NCBI RefSeq assembly: GCF_026015965.1 | Contig: NZ_CP110383.1 | Span: 1,553,501 to 1,617,500 of the forward strand | Length of the DNA: 64,000 nucleotides | Reading direction: 5' to 3' | Source: Selenomonas sputigena | GTDB lineage: Bacteria > Bacillota > Negativicutes > Selenomonadales > Selenomonadaceae | Shown here: positions 49,980 to 60,994 of the stretch, in pieces | Layout: every line of letters begins with the position of its first letter | Position numbering within the stretch: position 1 is the stretch's first letter | The notes under the pieces: generated by a model | The model's input: the letters and a program-made list of their open reading frames with translations, nothing else | Database searches by the model: none | Told to the model about the DNA's origin: nothing | Program-made: the position numbers and the translations under genes

Positions 49980-50773
49980 TCAGCCATGATACGCCGCGTC
50001 GAGAGCTTTGCGCATCGCCGCGATCAACTCCGCCGCCTCGTCCCGCCTGTCCGCGAGCAGGAGCTTGACGACGGCGCTGCCCACGATGGCGGCGTCGGCT
50101 TCCGCCGCCGCTTCGACAGCCGCCTCGGGCGAGCCGATGCCGAAGCCGACCGCCAGCGGCGTCTTCGTATAGGCGCGCGCTCCCTTGACGATCTTGCCGA
50201 TCCGGCTGTAGTCGACCTTCTTGACGCCCGTGACGCCGTTGTTGGACACGCAGTAGATGAAGCCTGCAGCGCTCGCGCACGTCTCCTGCATGCGCTCGGG
50301 CGTCGTGCCCGGCGTGATGAACTCCATCAAGGGAAAGTCGTGCGCCGCGCAAATTTCGCGCATCTCACCCGACTCCTCGTGCGGCACATCGGGGATGATG
50401 ACGCCGTCCATGCCCGCCGCCTTAAAATCCTCAACGAAACGGGGGAAGCCGTAGTGCAGCATGTTGTTGACGTAGCCCATGCCCACGAGCGGCATCTCGG
50501 AGAAACGGCGAATCGCCTGCACGATTTCACGCACTTTCGCGAGCGTCATGCCTCCCTTCAAAGCGGCGACGGAAGCCGTCTGGATGACAGGACCGTCCGC
50601 CATCGGGTCGGAAAACGGCAGCCCGAGCTCTATGACGTCGGCGCCCGCCTCTTCTGCACGGCGCACCGCATCGATCGTGCCTTCCGCATCGGGCATGCCC
50701 GCCGTCAGATAGATGATGAGTCCTTTCCTGCCCTTTTCTTTCAGACCGTTCAATACATGATTCAAACGCGTGC

Positions 50774-50777
<4 letters not shown>
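49980..50777 (-). CDS. trpA: Tryptophan synthase alpha chain
   Basis: TrpA cleaves indole-glycerol phosphate to indole. The 265-residue TIM barrel has catalytic Glu in [21 protein letters not shown] (residues 47-67), the second acidic residue in IIPDVPHEE, and phosphate-binding GFGIGSPEA. Its start overlaps the trpB stop by 4 bp, coupling the two chains. Confidence 0.95.
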
Positions 50778-51961
<1,184 letters not shown>

Positions 51962-52018
51962 GTATTTCCCTCAACTTTCTTCTACCGTCAAAACAAAAAT
52001 CTATTTTTTTCGCCCTGC

Positions 52019-52819
52019 TCATGCGCTCTCCTTGGCGAGCGCGCACGGCTCCGCCAGGCGCCGCGTCATCTCTGCAACATCATCGGCACGCACGAGCCCC
52101 TCGCCCACGAGAATGCCGCCGCAGCCCGCCTCCTGCAGGCGGCGCGCATCCGCAGCGCTGAAAATGCCGCTCTCGCTGATAAATGTACGGCTTTCCTCCG
52201 CCTTCGGCAAAAGCTCCAAGGTGTTCTCGATCGAGGTCGTGAACGTCTGCAAATTGCGGTTGTTGATGCCGATGAACTCGGCCGGCGTCGCCAGGGCGGC
52301 CTTCATATCCGCCTCATCGTGCACCTCGACGAGCACATCGAGGCCGATCTCCCAAGCGCGGAACACATACTCCAGAAGCTGGGCGGGCGAGAGGATGCGC
52401 GCGATCAGGAGTACGGCGTCCGCGCCGAGCATGCGCGCCTCGAAGATCTGGTACTCGTCGATGATGAAATCCTTGCGCAGGAGCGGCAGATCGACGAGCG
52501 AGCGCACGCGCGCCAAATCTTCGTTCGCGCCTAGGAAATGCGGATCGGTATGAACCGACAGCATCGAAGCGCCGTTCTCCGCGTAGATGCGCGCGAGTTC
52601 ATCCACCGTATGCGTGCGGCACAGCCTTCCTTTGGCGGGCGACTGCAGCTTGCACTCGGCAATGAGATTCCAGTCGCGCGCCTGAAAGCGCTTCGTCATA
52701 TAAAAGCCACCGCAGCGCTCCCTCGCCCTCGCCTTGAGCTCGGCAATGGGCAGCCGTCGCTTCGCCTCGGCCACCAAGTCACGCTTCTTTTCCACGATTT
52801 CCGCTAAAATATCTTTCAT
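52019..52819 (-). CDS. trpC: Indole-3-glycerol-phosphate synthase
   Basis: TrpC closes the indole ring. The 266-residue TIM barrel has the substrate motif IAECKLQSPAKG, LLRKDFIIDEYQ and the GINNRNLQTF segment, with SESGIF and phosphate-binding GILVGEGLVR. Its ATG overlaps the trpF stop. It is not fused to TrpF, unlike in enterics. Confidence 0.95.
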   Translation of the reverse strand: MKDILAEIVEKKRDLVAEAKRRLPIAELKARARERCGGFYMTKRFQARDWNLIAECKLQSPAKGRLCRTHTVDELARIYAENGASMLSVHTDPHFLGANEDLARVRSLVDLPLLRKDFIIDEYQIFEARMLGADAVLLIARILSPAQLLEYVFRAWEIGLDVLVEVHDEADMKAALATPAEFIGINNRNLQTFTTSIENTLELLPKAEESRTFISESGIFSAADARRLQEAGCGGILVGEGLVRADDVAEMTRRLAEPCALAKESA

Positions 52820-53436
52820 TCCGGAACCCTCCGTTTCTGCACAACTGCCATAAATTCTCGTATCTTCTCTATGGATTTCCGCTTCTCGATCTCAAGACTG
52901 CCCGAAACATCGACGCCGTAGGGGCGGAAAACCTCTTCTGCCTCCCGCACATTGCCGCTCGCAATACCGCCCGCGACCAACAGGGGCTTTTCGAGACGCG
53001 CCGTTTCCTCCGCAGCCTCGCGCCAGCGGAAGCGCTGCCCCGTGCCACCGACAGCGTCCTTGGAAAAGCTGTCGAGCAGGATGATCTCCGCCGGATAGTC
53101 GTTCGCTTCCTCCAACGAAAAGTCGTCGCCCCAGCGAAACGCCTTGATGACGGGGCAGCAAACCGCACGCGCATAGGCGGCGCTCTCATGCCCGTGGAGC
53201 TGCACGAAGTCAAGACTGCAGAAATCTGCGGCGGCATTGACCTCGTCGAGCGGTGCATCGACAAACACCCCGACCGTCTTGGCGCGCTGCACATGCTTCG
53301 TCAGACCGCGCACCTCTTCCGGCAAAATATGGCGATGGCTCTTCTCGTAAAAGATAAAACCCAAAAAGTCCGCCCCCGCGTCCTCCGCCGCAAACACCGC
53401 CTCTTCTGTGCGCAAGCCGCAAATCTTGACCTTCAT
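52816..53436 (-). CDS. trpF: Phosphoribosylanthranilate isomerase
   Basis: TrpF isomerises phosphoribosyl-anthranilate. The 206-residue TIM barrel begins MKVKICGLRTEEAVFAAEDA, with catalytic Cys7, the Asp in LLDSFSKDAVGGTG and C-terminal phosphate site. The ATG at 53436 follows GAAGGAG. It is the first gene after the T-box leader. Its substrate is made by TrpD, for which no gene is present in this operon. Confidence 0.94.
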   Translation of the reverse strand: MKVKICGLRTEEAVFAAEDAGADFLGFIFYEKSHRHILPEEVRGLTKHVQRAKTVGVFVDAPLDEVNAAADFCSLDFVQLHGHESAAYARAVCCPVIKAFRWGDDFSLEEANDYPAEIILLDSFSKDAVGGTGQRFRWREAAEETARLEKPLLVAGGIASGNVREAEEVFRPYGVDVSGSLEIEKRKSIEKIREFMAVVQKRRVPE

Positions 53437-53449
53437 ACCACTCACTCCT

Positions 53450-53828
53450 TCAAAAAAATCGCCCCTTGCAGGAATCACAATCCTGCAAGGGGCGAAATAT
53501 TTCGCGGTGCCACCCTTTTCAAGTCAAGTTCGGAAAACAAAAAAGCCACTTCGCCGCCTCGGGACGAAATGGATTCGCAGCCACCCTGAAATTGACCTCT
53601 CATTTCGGGTACAGGAAAAACCGATACCCTAGCCCTCTAACGGTGGCAGCCGTTCCAGCCTACTCGGCACAGCCTTTCGGTGGACTCTCACAGGACCATT
53701 CACCATGCGCTTCCCGCCGATCATCACACCTCCCCGAAGGGTCATCGGCTCGCTGTAGGAAAGTTTTCAAGGCTACTATTTCCTGCTCTACGATTTACAT
53801 ATATACACCTGACGATTCGAAAATCGAT
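53450..53828 (-). ncRNA. T-box riboswitch leader of the trp operon
   Basis: The minus-strand leader ends with the T-box sequence GGGTGGCACCGCG (53503-53515), followed by a 14-bp terminator stem (53460-53473 with 53481-53494) and seven T. The upstream part has stem I elements (AGCGAGCCGATGA and GAAGCGCATGGTGAATGG). A UGG triplet at 53696-53698 is the likely Trp specifier. Uncharged tRNA-Trp pairing with the T-box would favour the antiterminator and read-through into trpF. Confidence 0.93.
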
Positions 53829-53834
53829 GTTGCC

Positions 53835-53864
53835 ATTATAAAACAGAGCTGCACACTCTGTCAA
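53835..53864 (-). promoter_or_regulatory. Promoter of the trp T-box operon
   Basis: TTGACA (53859-53864) and TATAAT (53835-53840) on the minus strand are 18 bp apart, with transcription predicted from about 53828. Confidence 0.85.
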
Positions 53865-54016
53865 GCACTTTATCCCATTATTTTTCTATGAAACCCCAAG
53901 AGGTAAAGCCGAAGGAGCAAAGCGATTGGCGAGATTTCATTAAGGGCGGCGCACAATGTCCACGAAATGGGCGTTTGTGCGTGTAGTTTTCTATGCTTCT
54001 CGTATTTTCCGAGACA

Positions 54017-54053
54017 AAGAAAAAGCATGACGCGCACCGCCATGCTTTTTCTT
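54017..54053 (-). terminator. Terminator after the DUF2828 gene
   Basis: AAGAAAAAGCATG (54017-54029) pairs perfectly with CATGCTTTTTCTT (54041-54053) around an 11-base loop, with A- and T-rich arms, 18 bp after the gene stop. Confidence 0.8.
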
Positions 54054-54070
54054 TTCCAGCTCCTCTGCCC

Positions 54071-55546
54071 TTACGCCTGAATCGCCGCATATCGCTCGCT
54101 TGCCAGCACCTTTTCCATATACTCATACGGCGTGATGCGATCCTCCACCACCATGGAGAATACGCTGGGACTGCAGCCGGAAACGAGCATGACGCCTTGC
54201 TCGTTCATCTTGACGGGCTGCTGCTGACGGCGGCTCTGCACGTTCCAGAACACGATGCGCGGCAAGCGATAGCCCGCTTCGGCAAACATCTTCTTCGCCT
54301 GCTCAAAATTTGTCACAGAGGCATTTTCCGTACAGGCGTCAAACTCCATGTCCGTGATGATGTAAAGCACCTCGGGCATCTCCTGCTGCGACACGCCGCC
54401 CGAAACCGCCGCATGTAGCAGAAGGCGGAAGACGCCTTCGAGATTCGTATTTGCCACCTCGTTAAACGTCCTGCAATAGCTGACCTTGTCCGCAATCGTC
54501 GTGCCCTTGATCTGAAGGATGCGCGGTTTACGAGAAAACGTGATGAAATGATCGCGGAACGCGCCCTCATTGCGCTCTGCAAAATAGACGGCAAGCGAGA
54601 GCGCGACGCAGGCCGGCAAAGGCTCTCCGCCCCCATACATGGAAGCGGAACCGTCGAGCACGACGAGCGCATTCTCCCCATGCGTATAGTCGGGAAGCGC
54701 CTTCCATGTGATGTCGAGGGTACGCGAAGCCTCCTCCGAAAGACCTCTTTCACTCTCCCATTCGCAAAGCGGACGAATGACATCGTAGGGATAGAGCGTC
54801 CCCGTATGAAGAGTCTCCTTCCCGCGCGCCACACGCTCCAAGAAAGCCTCGTAGCGCTTCGCATCGTTGCGTCGAAAAGCCTCGCGGTACTTGAACATCG
54901 CCCTGGACGGCTGCTTCGCATAATCAAAGCTGTAGTCCTTCGTGCGCAAATGGTCTTCGATAATCCGGATGCAGCGGCGCAGACGGACGAGCATCTTTCG
55001 ATATTCCGCCTCCTGCATCCCGAGCGACGCCGCCAAATGACGCGCCTTAGCACGCGCCTCACGCGACGAAGTATTGACGGACGGCAGCCACTTCGCGAGG
55101 AGGGAGACGTCCTCCCCTTTTTGCGACGCGCCGAGGTCGCTTTCCAGCTGCTTGCGAATCAAGCGAACGGCGGCAGACTCCAAAGGTGTGCCGAGAAGTG
55201 CGAGCACATCGTCCCAGCGCCCGTACTCGGGGATGAGCGGCAGATTCTTCTCCACGCACGCAGGCGCATACGCGGCAAGATGGCGCAGAAGCACGCGAAA
55301 GACGCGACGCTCGCCCAGTCCGCCGCGAACATCACGCGCATAGAAGAGCGTGCGCAGCGCACGCACAGAATCCTCGGCAAAAGCGCGCGTGAAGCGCACG
55401 ACGATTTCAGCCTCCTTCGCAGAGCGCAAGGCACCGACCGCCGCAAAGAAGTCGAGCACGTCCGAGCCTGAACTGGCGTAAGTCGCGGCATCGTTCTCCG
55501 TTCGCGTGTACGTCTTATTGCTTTCCTCTTTGAGCAAGTCGAGCAT
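54071..55546 (-). CDS. DUF2828/TROVE-like protein with von Willebrand A domain
   Basis: The 491-residue protein has an N-terminal helical-repeat region (about 1-285: NDAATYASSGSDVLDFF, FYARDVRGGLGERRVF, IPEYGRWDDVLALLG) and a C-terminal vWA domain with MIDAS motif Asp298-x-Ser300-x-Ser302 (VVLDGSASM). This is DUF2828, which resembles the TROVE module of Ro60/Rsr, ring proteins that bind small Y RNAs. The ATG at 55546 follows AAGGAGG. A structured RNA with its own promoter is encoded directly upstream on the same strand. RNA binding is inferred. Confidence 0.8.
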   Translation of the reverse strand: MLDLLKEESNKTYTRTENDAATYASSGSDVLDFFAAVGALRSAKEAEIVVRFTRAFAEDSVRALRTLFYARDVRGGLGERRVFRVLLRHLAAYAPACVEKNLPLIPEYGRWDDVLALLGTPLESAAVRLIRKQLESDLGASQKGEDVSLLAKWLPSVNTSSREARAKARHLAASLGMQEAEYRKMLVRLRRCIRIIEDHLRTKDYSFDYAKQPSRAMFKYREAFRRNDAKRYEAFLERVARGKETLHTGTLYPYDVIRPLCEWESERGLSEEASRTLDITWKALPDYTHGENALVVLDGSASMYGGGEPLPACVALSLAVYFAERNEGAFRDHFITFSRKPRILQIKGTTIADKVSYCRTFNEVANTNLEGVFRLLLHAAVSGGVSQQEMPEVLYIITDMEFDACTENASVTNFEQAKKMFAEAGYRLPRIVFWNVQSRRQQQPVKMNEQGVMLVSGCSPSVFSMVVEDRITPYEYMEKVLASERYAAIQA

Positions 55547-55642
55547 CGTGCTTCCTCCTTCGCGCAAAAAGCCCGGCGCAAAGTGCAGATGCAAATGTGC
55601 CGGACAGATTCATTCTCCTCAGCATACGCCGGGAACATATAC

Positions 55643-55815
55643 AAAAACAAGATGCCGCGGACGGAAACGGCAAGCCGCTCCGTCCTGTGAGGTCGTGCCT
55701 CACTATTGTGACTATACGGATCAAGATTGCTGTTGGCATCTTTTTGCGAGACGCCTTTCCGGGGGTGCCCGCAACGGGGTACCCACGGCCTCCAAGAATA
55801 GCTGTACGCGTCTCC
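55643..55815 (-). ncRNA. Candidate Y-RNA-like structured RNA
   Basis: Read leftwards, the RNA would begin at the stem GAGACGC/GCGTCTC (55808-55814 with 55748-55754), enclosing a GGGT..ACCC hairpin. A second domain is closed by AAGATGCC/GGCATCTT (55735-55742 with 55649-55656), enclosing GTGAGG/CCTCAC and GGACGG/CCGTCC hairpins, then TTGTTTTT. A promoter places its start at the first stem. Position beside a TROVE-like gene recalls bacterial Y RNAs. It could alternatively be a structured leader or attenuator of the DUF2828 gene. I saw no clear tRNA-like T-loop. Confidence 0.45.
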
Positions 55816-55817
55816 TG

Positions 55818-56067
55818 TATATGATACCATGATATACAGCATCACACAACAGCTTTTCCAATATTCAGACGATAACTTCATCGAACTGCAGCTGGGATTC
55901 TTCCTTTCTTTGCTCCATAATGAAGGAAATGTACTACGAAACAGTCAATACCTGAAAATTCACCATGCGAAAGGAAGTATCCCCATGCAGTACACAGCTC
56001 AGTCTCATCACAATCGCCAGCTTGACGCTCGAAGGCGTAGATATGACGCGGTTCTTTCTACCTTAAT
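55818..56067 (+). pseudogene. Decayed, internally deleted copy of ogt with its promoter region
   Basis: The 170 bp before an ATG at 55985 are clearly homologous to the region upstream of ogt at 58872 (shared ATATTCAGACGAT, ACCTGAAAATTC-like and CGAAAGGAAG blocks). The first codons read MQYTAQS, matching MQYTAHY of Ogt. Then the sequence jumps to the last 15 codons of ogt, encoding LTLEGVDMTRFFLP and a stop in another frame. About 420 bp of the coding middle, including the active-site Cys, are gone. Confidence 0.75.
55821..55849 (-). promoter_or_regulatory. Promoter of the structured RNA and DUF2828 gene
   Basis: TTGTGT (55844-55849) and TATCAT (55821-55826) on the minus strand are 17 bp apart; the predicted start at about 55814 coincides with the first base of the outer stem of the candidate RNA. 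Confidence 0.5.
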
Positions 56068-56815
56068 TTTCGTAAATACTGAGCATGACATAGCTTCCAT
56101 CCAGTCCGAAGGAAAGATTCTCGCCGGGAGTGATGCGATAAACTGCAATGCTGCTTCTCGACGACTCCTCAGGAATTTGCGGCAGACGGTAGGCGCGGGC
56201 GTACGCCTCCCGCGAATCGTTTACCCCGAGGCCTGAGCGGTCAAAGTGCAGCTTGCTCCCCCGGAGAAGCACGAGCCCTGTCACGATTCCGTTTTCGTGG
56301 AAAATGATGAGCCTCTTATCCGGATAATATAGGCCCTGGGAAAAGCTCATGTCACCTGCATGACAGGACTCCTCCCGACGCAATTCCTTCCCCACTCCGA
56401 GAATCTCCTGCACGGCACTCATGCGCATACCGAAATGAATACCGCTGACAGACTCAAAGTAGTCCGGAGTCAGCGTGCGCTGCAATGCATCGCCGCCCGC
56501 CAGCGCGATATAGTCCCCCGCACCGCCGAAAAGCTTCCAGCCGATATGAAGCGTGCGCTCCCCGCCCGCTTCTTTGACGCGGAACTCCGCGCCGCCGGAT
56601 TCAACACCGCCTACCCATTGTCCCCAGCCGACGACTTCGCAGCCGTTGATCGTACGCTCCCCGATCGTGAGCGCCGCGCCTCCGTCTTCATCGTACCAAG
56701 TGCCCGCCATGCGCTCCAAAATCACATCGAGATCGTCGCGTGGCTCCGCCGCCGCACTCTGTCCTAAAGCGAGCAGCACGAACGCACATAAGGCGAGCAT
56801 CGCCAAACCTTTCAT
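56063..56815 (-). CDS. Secreted hypothetical protein, paralogue 1
   Basis: The 250-residue protein has a signal peptide ending near QSAAAEP. The mature part starts with a lipocalin-like or beta-rich stretch (ILERMAGTWYDEDGGAALTIGE, residues 32-53), followed by an HFGMRMSAVQEILG segment. It is about half identical to the next gene upstream, so the two arose by tandem duplication. Its C-terminus overlaps the ogt remnant by 5 bp. Function unknown; an envelope or binding role is a guess. Confidence 0.75.
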   Translation of the reverse strand: MKGLAMLALCAFVLLALGQSAAAEPRDDLDVILERMAGTWYDEDGGAALTIGERTINGCEVVGWGQWVGGVESGGAEFRVKEAGGERTLHIGWKLFGGAGDYIALAGGDALQRTLTPDYFESVSGIHFGMRMSAVQEILGVGKELRREESCHAGDMSFSQGLYYPDKRLIIFHENGIVTGLVLLRGSKLHFDRSGLGVNDSREAYARAYRLPQIPEESSRSSIAVYRITPGENLSFGLDGSYVMLSIYEN

Positions 56816-56858
56816 CTCGCACCTCCCAATCCTGCAAAGATTCCACTATCCCCAAAAA

Positions 56859-57620
56859 TCAATACGCCACAGCGCTGAACCTGACATAGCTCCCATTCTT
56901 TCCGAACGAGAAGAACTCCCCGGGAGCGATCTCATAGAACGCCAGCGGATTGTTGTACGTCCTTTCCTCAGGGATCTCGGACATCTTATAGGCGCGCGCG
57001 TATGCCGCCCGCCCGTCGTTTGCCCCGAGGCCGGAGCGGTCAAAATACAGTTTGCTCCCTGGCAGCAGAACAAGGCCTGTCACGATACCGTCTTTATGGA
57101 GAACGATAAGCCCCTTGCCCGGATAATACCAGCCGTAAGCAAAAGTATCATCGCCTGCACGGCAAATATTTTCCCTGCTCAATTCCTGCCCCGCACCGAG
57201 CCTTTCCCGCACGGCGCGCGTGCGCATACCGAGGCGAACGCCCTCGACGGATTCGGAGCAAGCAGGATTCAGCGTACGCTGCAGCGCTTCCCCATCGTTC
57301 AGTCGGATGTAGTCCCCCGGCCCGCCGAAAAGTAGCCAACCAATACGCAGCGTGCGCGTGCCGGCCGCCTCTCGAATGCTGAAGTCCAGAGAGCCGCTGC
57401 CGGGTCCGTTTGCCAGTCGATCGCCGCCGACAACCTCGCAGCCGTTGATCGTATTGCCCTCAATCGTGAGCACCACACGCCCCTCTTCATCGTACCATGT
57501 GCCTGCCAGACGCTCCAAAATTCGATGGACTGAATCCGGCGAAATTCCCATCGCTGCCTCGCTCTGCCCCGAAACGAGCAGCACGAGTGCGCATAAAATA
57601 AACAAAGCAAATCGTTTCAT
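56859..57620 (-). CDS. Secreted hypothetical protein, paralogue 2
   Basis: The 253-residue protein shares the design of its downstream neighbour: signal peptide (FALFILCALVLLVSGQSEA), ILERLAGTWYDEEGRVVLTI, INGCEVVGG, LRIGWLLFGGPGDYIRL and GIVTGLVLLPGSKLYFDRSG. The ATG at 57620 follows GGAGG; a longer frame exists but starts in the hairpin. An intrinsic terminator-like hairpin sits directly before the ribosome site. Function is unknown. Confidence 0.75.
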   Translation of the reverse strand: MKRFALFILCALVLLVSGQSEAAMGISPDSVHRILERLAGTWYDEEGRVVLTIEGNTINGCEVVGGDRLANGPGSGSLDFSIREAAGTRTLRIGWLLFGGPGDYIRLNDGEALQRTLNPACSESVEGVRLGMRTRAVRERLGAGQELSRENICRAGDDTFAYGWYYPGKGLIVLHKDGIVTGLVLLPGSKLYFDRSGLGANDGRAAYARAYKMSEIPEERTYNNPLAFYEIAPGEFFSFGKNGSYVRFSAVAY

Positions 57621-57633
57621 CTCGCACCTCCAT

Positions 57634-57681
57634 AAAAACAAAAATGCATCCATTCAGAAGCTTCGCTTCATGAATGGATGC
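57634..57681 (-). terminator. Terminator-like hairpin immediately before a ribosome site
   Basis: GCATCCATTCA (57646-57656) pairs perfectly with TGAATGGATGC (57671-57681). Read leftwards it is followed by ATTTTTGTTTTT and then, within a few bases, the GGAGG of the gene at 57620. It either ends an upstream transcript or acts as an attenuator. Confidence 0.7.
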
Positions 57682-57695
57682 GTTTTTTCGAACAT

Positions 57696-57809
57696 TCACT
57701 TGCGATGCAAAGGATGTCCCCAAAGTTCTCCGTAAATCCTCATATCAACCGAATGCACCGCAGTCTGCCCCATATCTTCCTTACATTTATATCCAATCAT
57801 GAAACACAT
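57696..57809 (-). CDS. Possible small frame or gene fragment, 37 residues
   Basis: The minus-strand frame encodes MCFMIGYKCKEDMGQTAVHS and ends LHRK. No clear ribosome site precedes it, and the frame stays open a little further upstream. It may be the tail of a lost gene or a leader peptide ahead of the hairpin at 57634. I do not recognise it. Confidence 0.2.
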   Translation of the reverse strand: MCFMIGYKCKEDMGQTAVHSVDMRIYGELWGHPLHRK

Positions 57810-57868
57810 ATAGGCATTCCTTGATGTACTCAAAGAATCCGTCTCATGTCTGTACGGCAGAATTGAGA

Positions 57869-58573
57869 CTAAACATATTCCTTTACGCGCTTCAAATCCG
57901 TAAGCAGAAGCGGATTATCTTGCCGCATGCGGTCTACAAGCATTTTTCCTCTTGCAACCGTCGGTTCTTCACACAGCCAGTCAAGCTCCTTTTGCGTAAC
58001 GCCCACCATTTGCAGGAACTCCACCCTGCCATGCACGGTATCCATCCCACCCAACTGCGGATCGGGAGCCATGATAATCCCCACCAATTTCGTATCCGAC
58101 TCCAATCGTATTGGTGAGTTCGCAGGCATGAAATGATACGCCTCGAAGTAATTTCCTGTATCGTATACATATCTGGCAATATTCTGCATCAAGTTGATCA
58201 CCCAGCGCGGCTCATTATGTGCCATGCTTCCATCCTTATTTTCCGCATCTTTATCATCTACAAAAGGCACGATGCGCATGGTAAATTCGCATCCCCAACC
58301 GCTGAATTCCTTGTTCGTACTATCGGGATCATAATACAAATCCGACATACCGTAGCTTACAACATGACGATGAAATTCCTGCTCACTGTTGTCATATATA
58401 CTGATTCCATCAAGCGGATCCTTGCCGCCCAACATAAATTTGATGATCGTACCGTAATGCCTTGCCTCTGTATTCGGGTAGATCTTTTTCAAAGCAGCAT
58501 CAATCGCATCCCAGCCCGGCGCCGCATCATCCGCACCGTCATACCTCTCGACATACTCCTTTTTATTGGGCAA
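57869..58573 (-). CDS. Suppressor of fused (SUFU) domain protein
   Basis: The 234-residue protein is a bacterial SUFU-family member: PGWDAIDAALKKIYP at the start, HYGTIIKFMLGGKDPLDGIS, GYNFEAYHF-like GNYFEAYHFMPANSPI, and GVTQKELDWL near the end. Bacterial SUFU proteins are often immunity proteins of contact-dependent or polymorphic toxins. I place the start at TTG 58573, since GGAGG lies 8 bp before it; the frame is open upstream as an acidic stretch. No toxin gene is adjacent. The gene may be an orphan immunity gene. Confidence 0.82.
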   Translation of the reverse strand: MPNKKEYVERYDGADDAAPGWDAIDAALKKIYPNTEARHYGTIIKFMLGGKDPLDGISIYDNSEQEFHRHVVSYGMSDLYYDPDSTNKEFSGWGCEFTMRIVPFVDDKDAENKDGSMAHNEPRWVINLMQNIARYVYDTGNYFEAYHFMPANSPIRLESDTKLVGIIMAPDPQLGGMDTVHGRVEFLQMVGVTQKELDWLCEEPTVARGKMLVDRMRQDNPLLLTDLKRVKEYV

Positions 58574-58662
58574 AATCTTTTCCTCCTTCCTATCGTCTTC
58601 ACTCGATTCATCCACGATGCCATCATCATTTTCCTGATCTTTGTTGTTTTCCTTACTGTTAA

Positions 58663-58697
58663 GGCAATACCGATAAATTCAACCGCCCATCTTCAAT
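58663..58697 (+). mobile_element. MITE-like element, possible end fragment D
   Basis: This 35-bp sequence matches the left end of the element at 19258 (GATAAATTCA-CCGCCCATCTTC). Centre and right end are absent. It lies in the 298-bp gap between the SUFU gene and ogt; the rest of that gap is AT-rich and holds the ogt promoter region. Confidence 0.5.
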
Positions 58698-58871
58698 CTT
58701 CTTTCCATATGATATCATGATATATAGTATTGTTCAACAGAATTTCAATAATATTCAGACGATATTCTCATAAAAATACAACTGGGCTTCCTCTCATCTT
58801 TGCTTTATAATAATTAGAGAACATTGCGTCAAAATATCTGAAAATTCCACTATACGAAAGGAAGCATCTCC

Positions 58872-59372
58872 ATGCAATACACAGCACATTACAATTCGCC
58901 ATTCGGCTCCATGACCCTCGCCAGCGACGGCACGGCGCTCGTCGGCCTTTGGTTCGACGGGCAGAAATACTTCGCCGCTACGCTCGAAGAGGAGCACAAA
59001 CAAAAAAGCCTCCCCGTATTTCAGGAGACATGCCGCTGGCTCGACCTCTACTTCAGCGGAAAGAAACCCGACTTTCTGCCGTCGCTCGCACCGAAAGCCA
59101 CGCCGTTTCGTCAAAAAGTCTGGGATGTCCTGCTCTCAATCCCCTATGGCGAAACGATCACCTACGGCGAAATCGCCCGCCGCATCGGCATGGAAAAAGC
59201 AGCCCACGCCGTCGGCGGCGCCGTCGCGCACAACCCCATCTCAGTCATCGTCCCCTGCCACCGCGTCGTCGGCACGAGCGGCAGTCTCACAGGCTACGCC
59301 GACGGCATCGACAAGAAGGTGCAACTCTTGACGCTCGAAGGCGTAGATATGACGCAGTTCTTTATGCCGTAA
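58872..59372 (+). CDS. ogt: Methylated-DNA--protein-cysteine methyltransferase
   Basis: Ogt removes alkyl groups from O6-guanine in a suicidal reaction. The 166-residue protein has the active-site PCHRVVG with Cys129, the helix-turn-helix GETITYGEIARRIGM and Asn hinge region AVGGAVAHNPIS. AAAGGAAG precedes the ATG. A decayed copy of the gene and its upstream region lies at 55818-56067, so this locus was duplicated. Confidence 0.94.
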   Translation: MQYTAHYNSPFGSMTLASDGTALVGLWFDGQKYFAATLEEEHKQKSLPVFQETCRWLDLYFSGKKPDFLPSLAPKATPFRQKVWDVLLSIPYGETITYGEIARRIGMEKAAHAVGGAVAHNPISVIVPCHRVVGTSGSLTGYADGIDKKVQLLTLEGVDMTQFFMP

Positions 59373-59574
59373 AAAAGCCTCTCATCAAAAGATGACGGGA
59401 GGCTCGTTGAATCCTACTCGTTTTCATCACTCGAACTCAATTCTTATATTTTAGCTGCTCTTGTGAAGCCTTATATTTCAAGGCTTCCCGTTCTCCCCAT
59501 TCCTCTCATTCTCCTTATTATGCGCCTTTTTGAGATTTTTGGGGGTTATACGGGGGGCACGCTTCCGTCCGCTC

Positions 59575-60994
<1,420 letters not shown>

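Noticed and set aside
53878-54126. An 82-codon minus-strand frame after the DUF2828 gene
   Set aside because: It crosses the gene end and terminator hairpin and has no coding character.
58133-58720. A plus-strand frame with a hydrophobic end opposite the SUFU gene
   Set aside because: Antisense to a recognised protein family and without a ribosome site.
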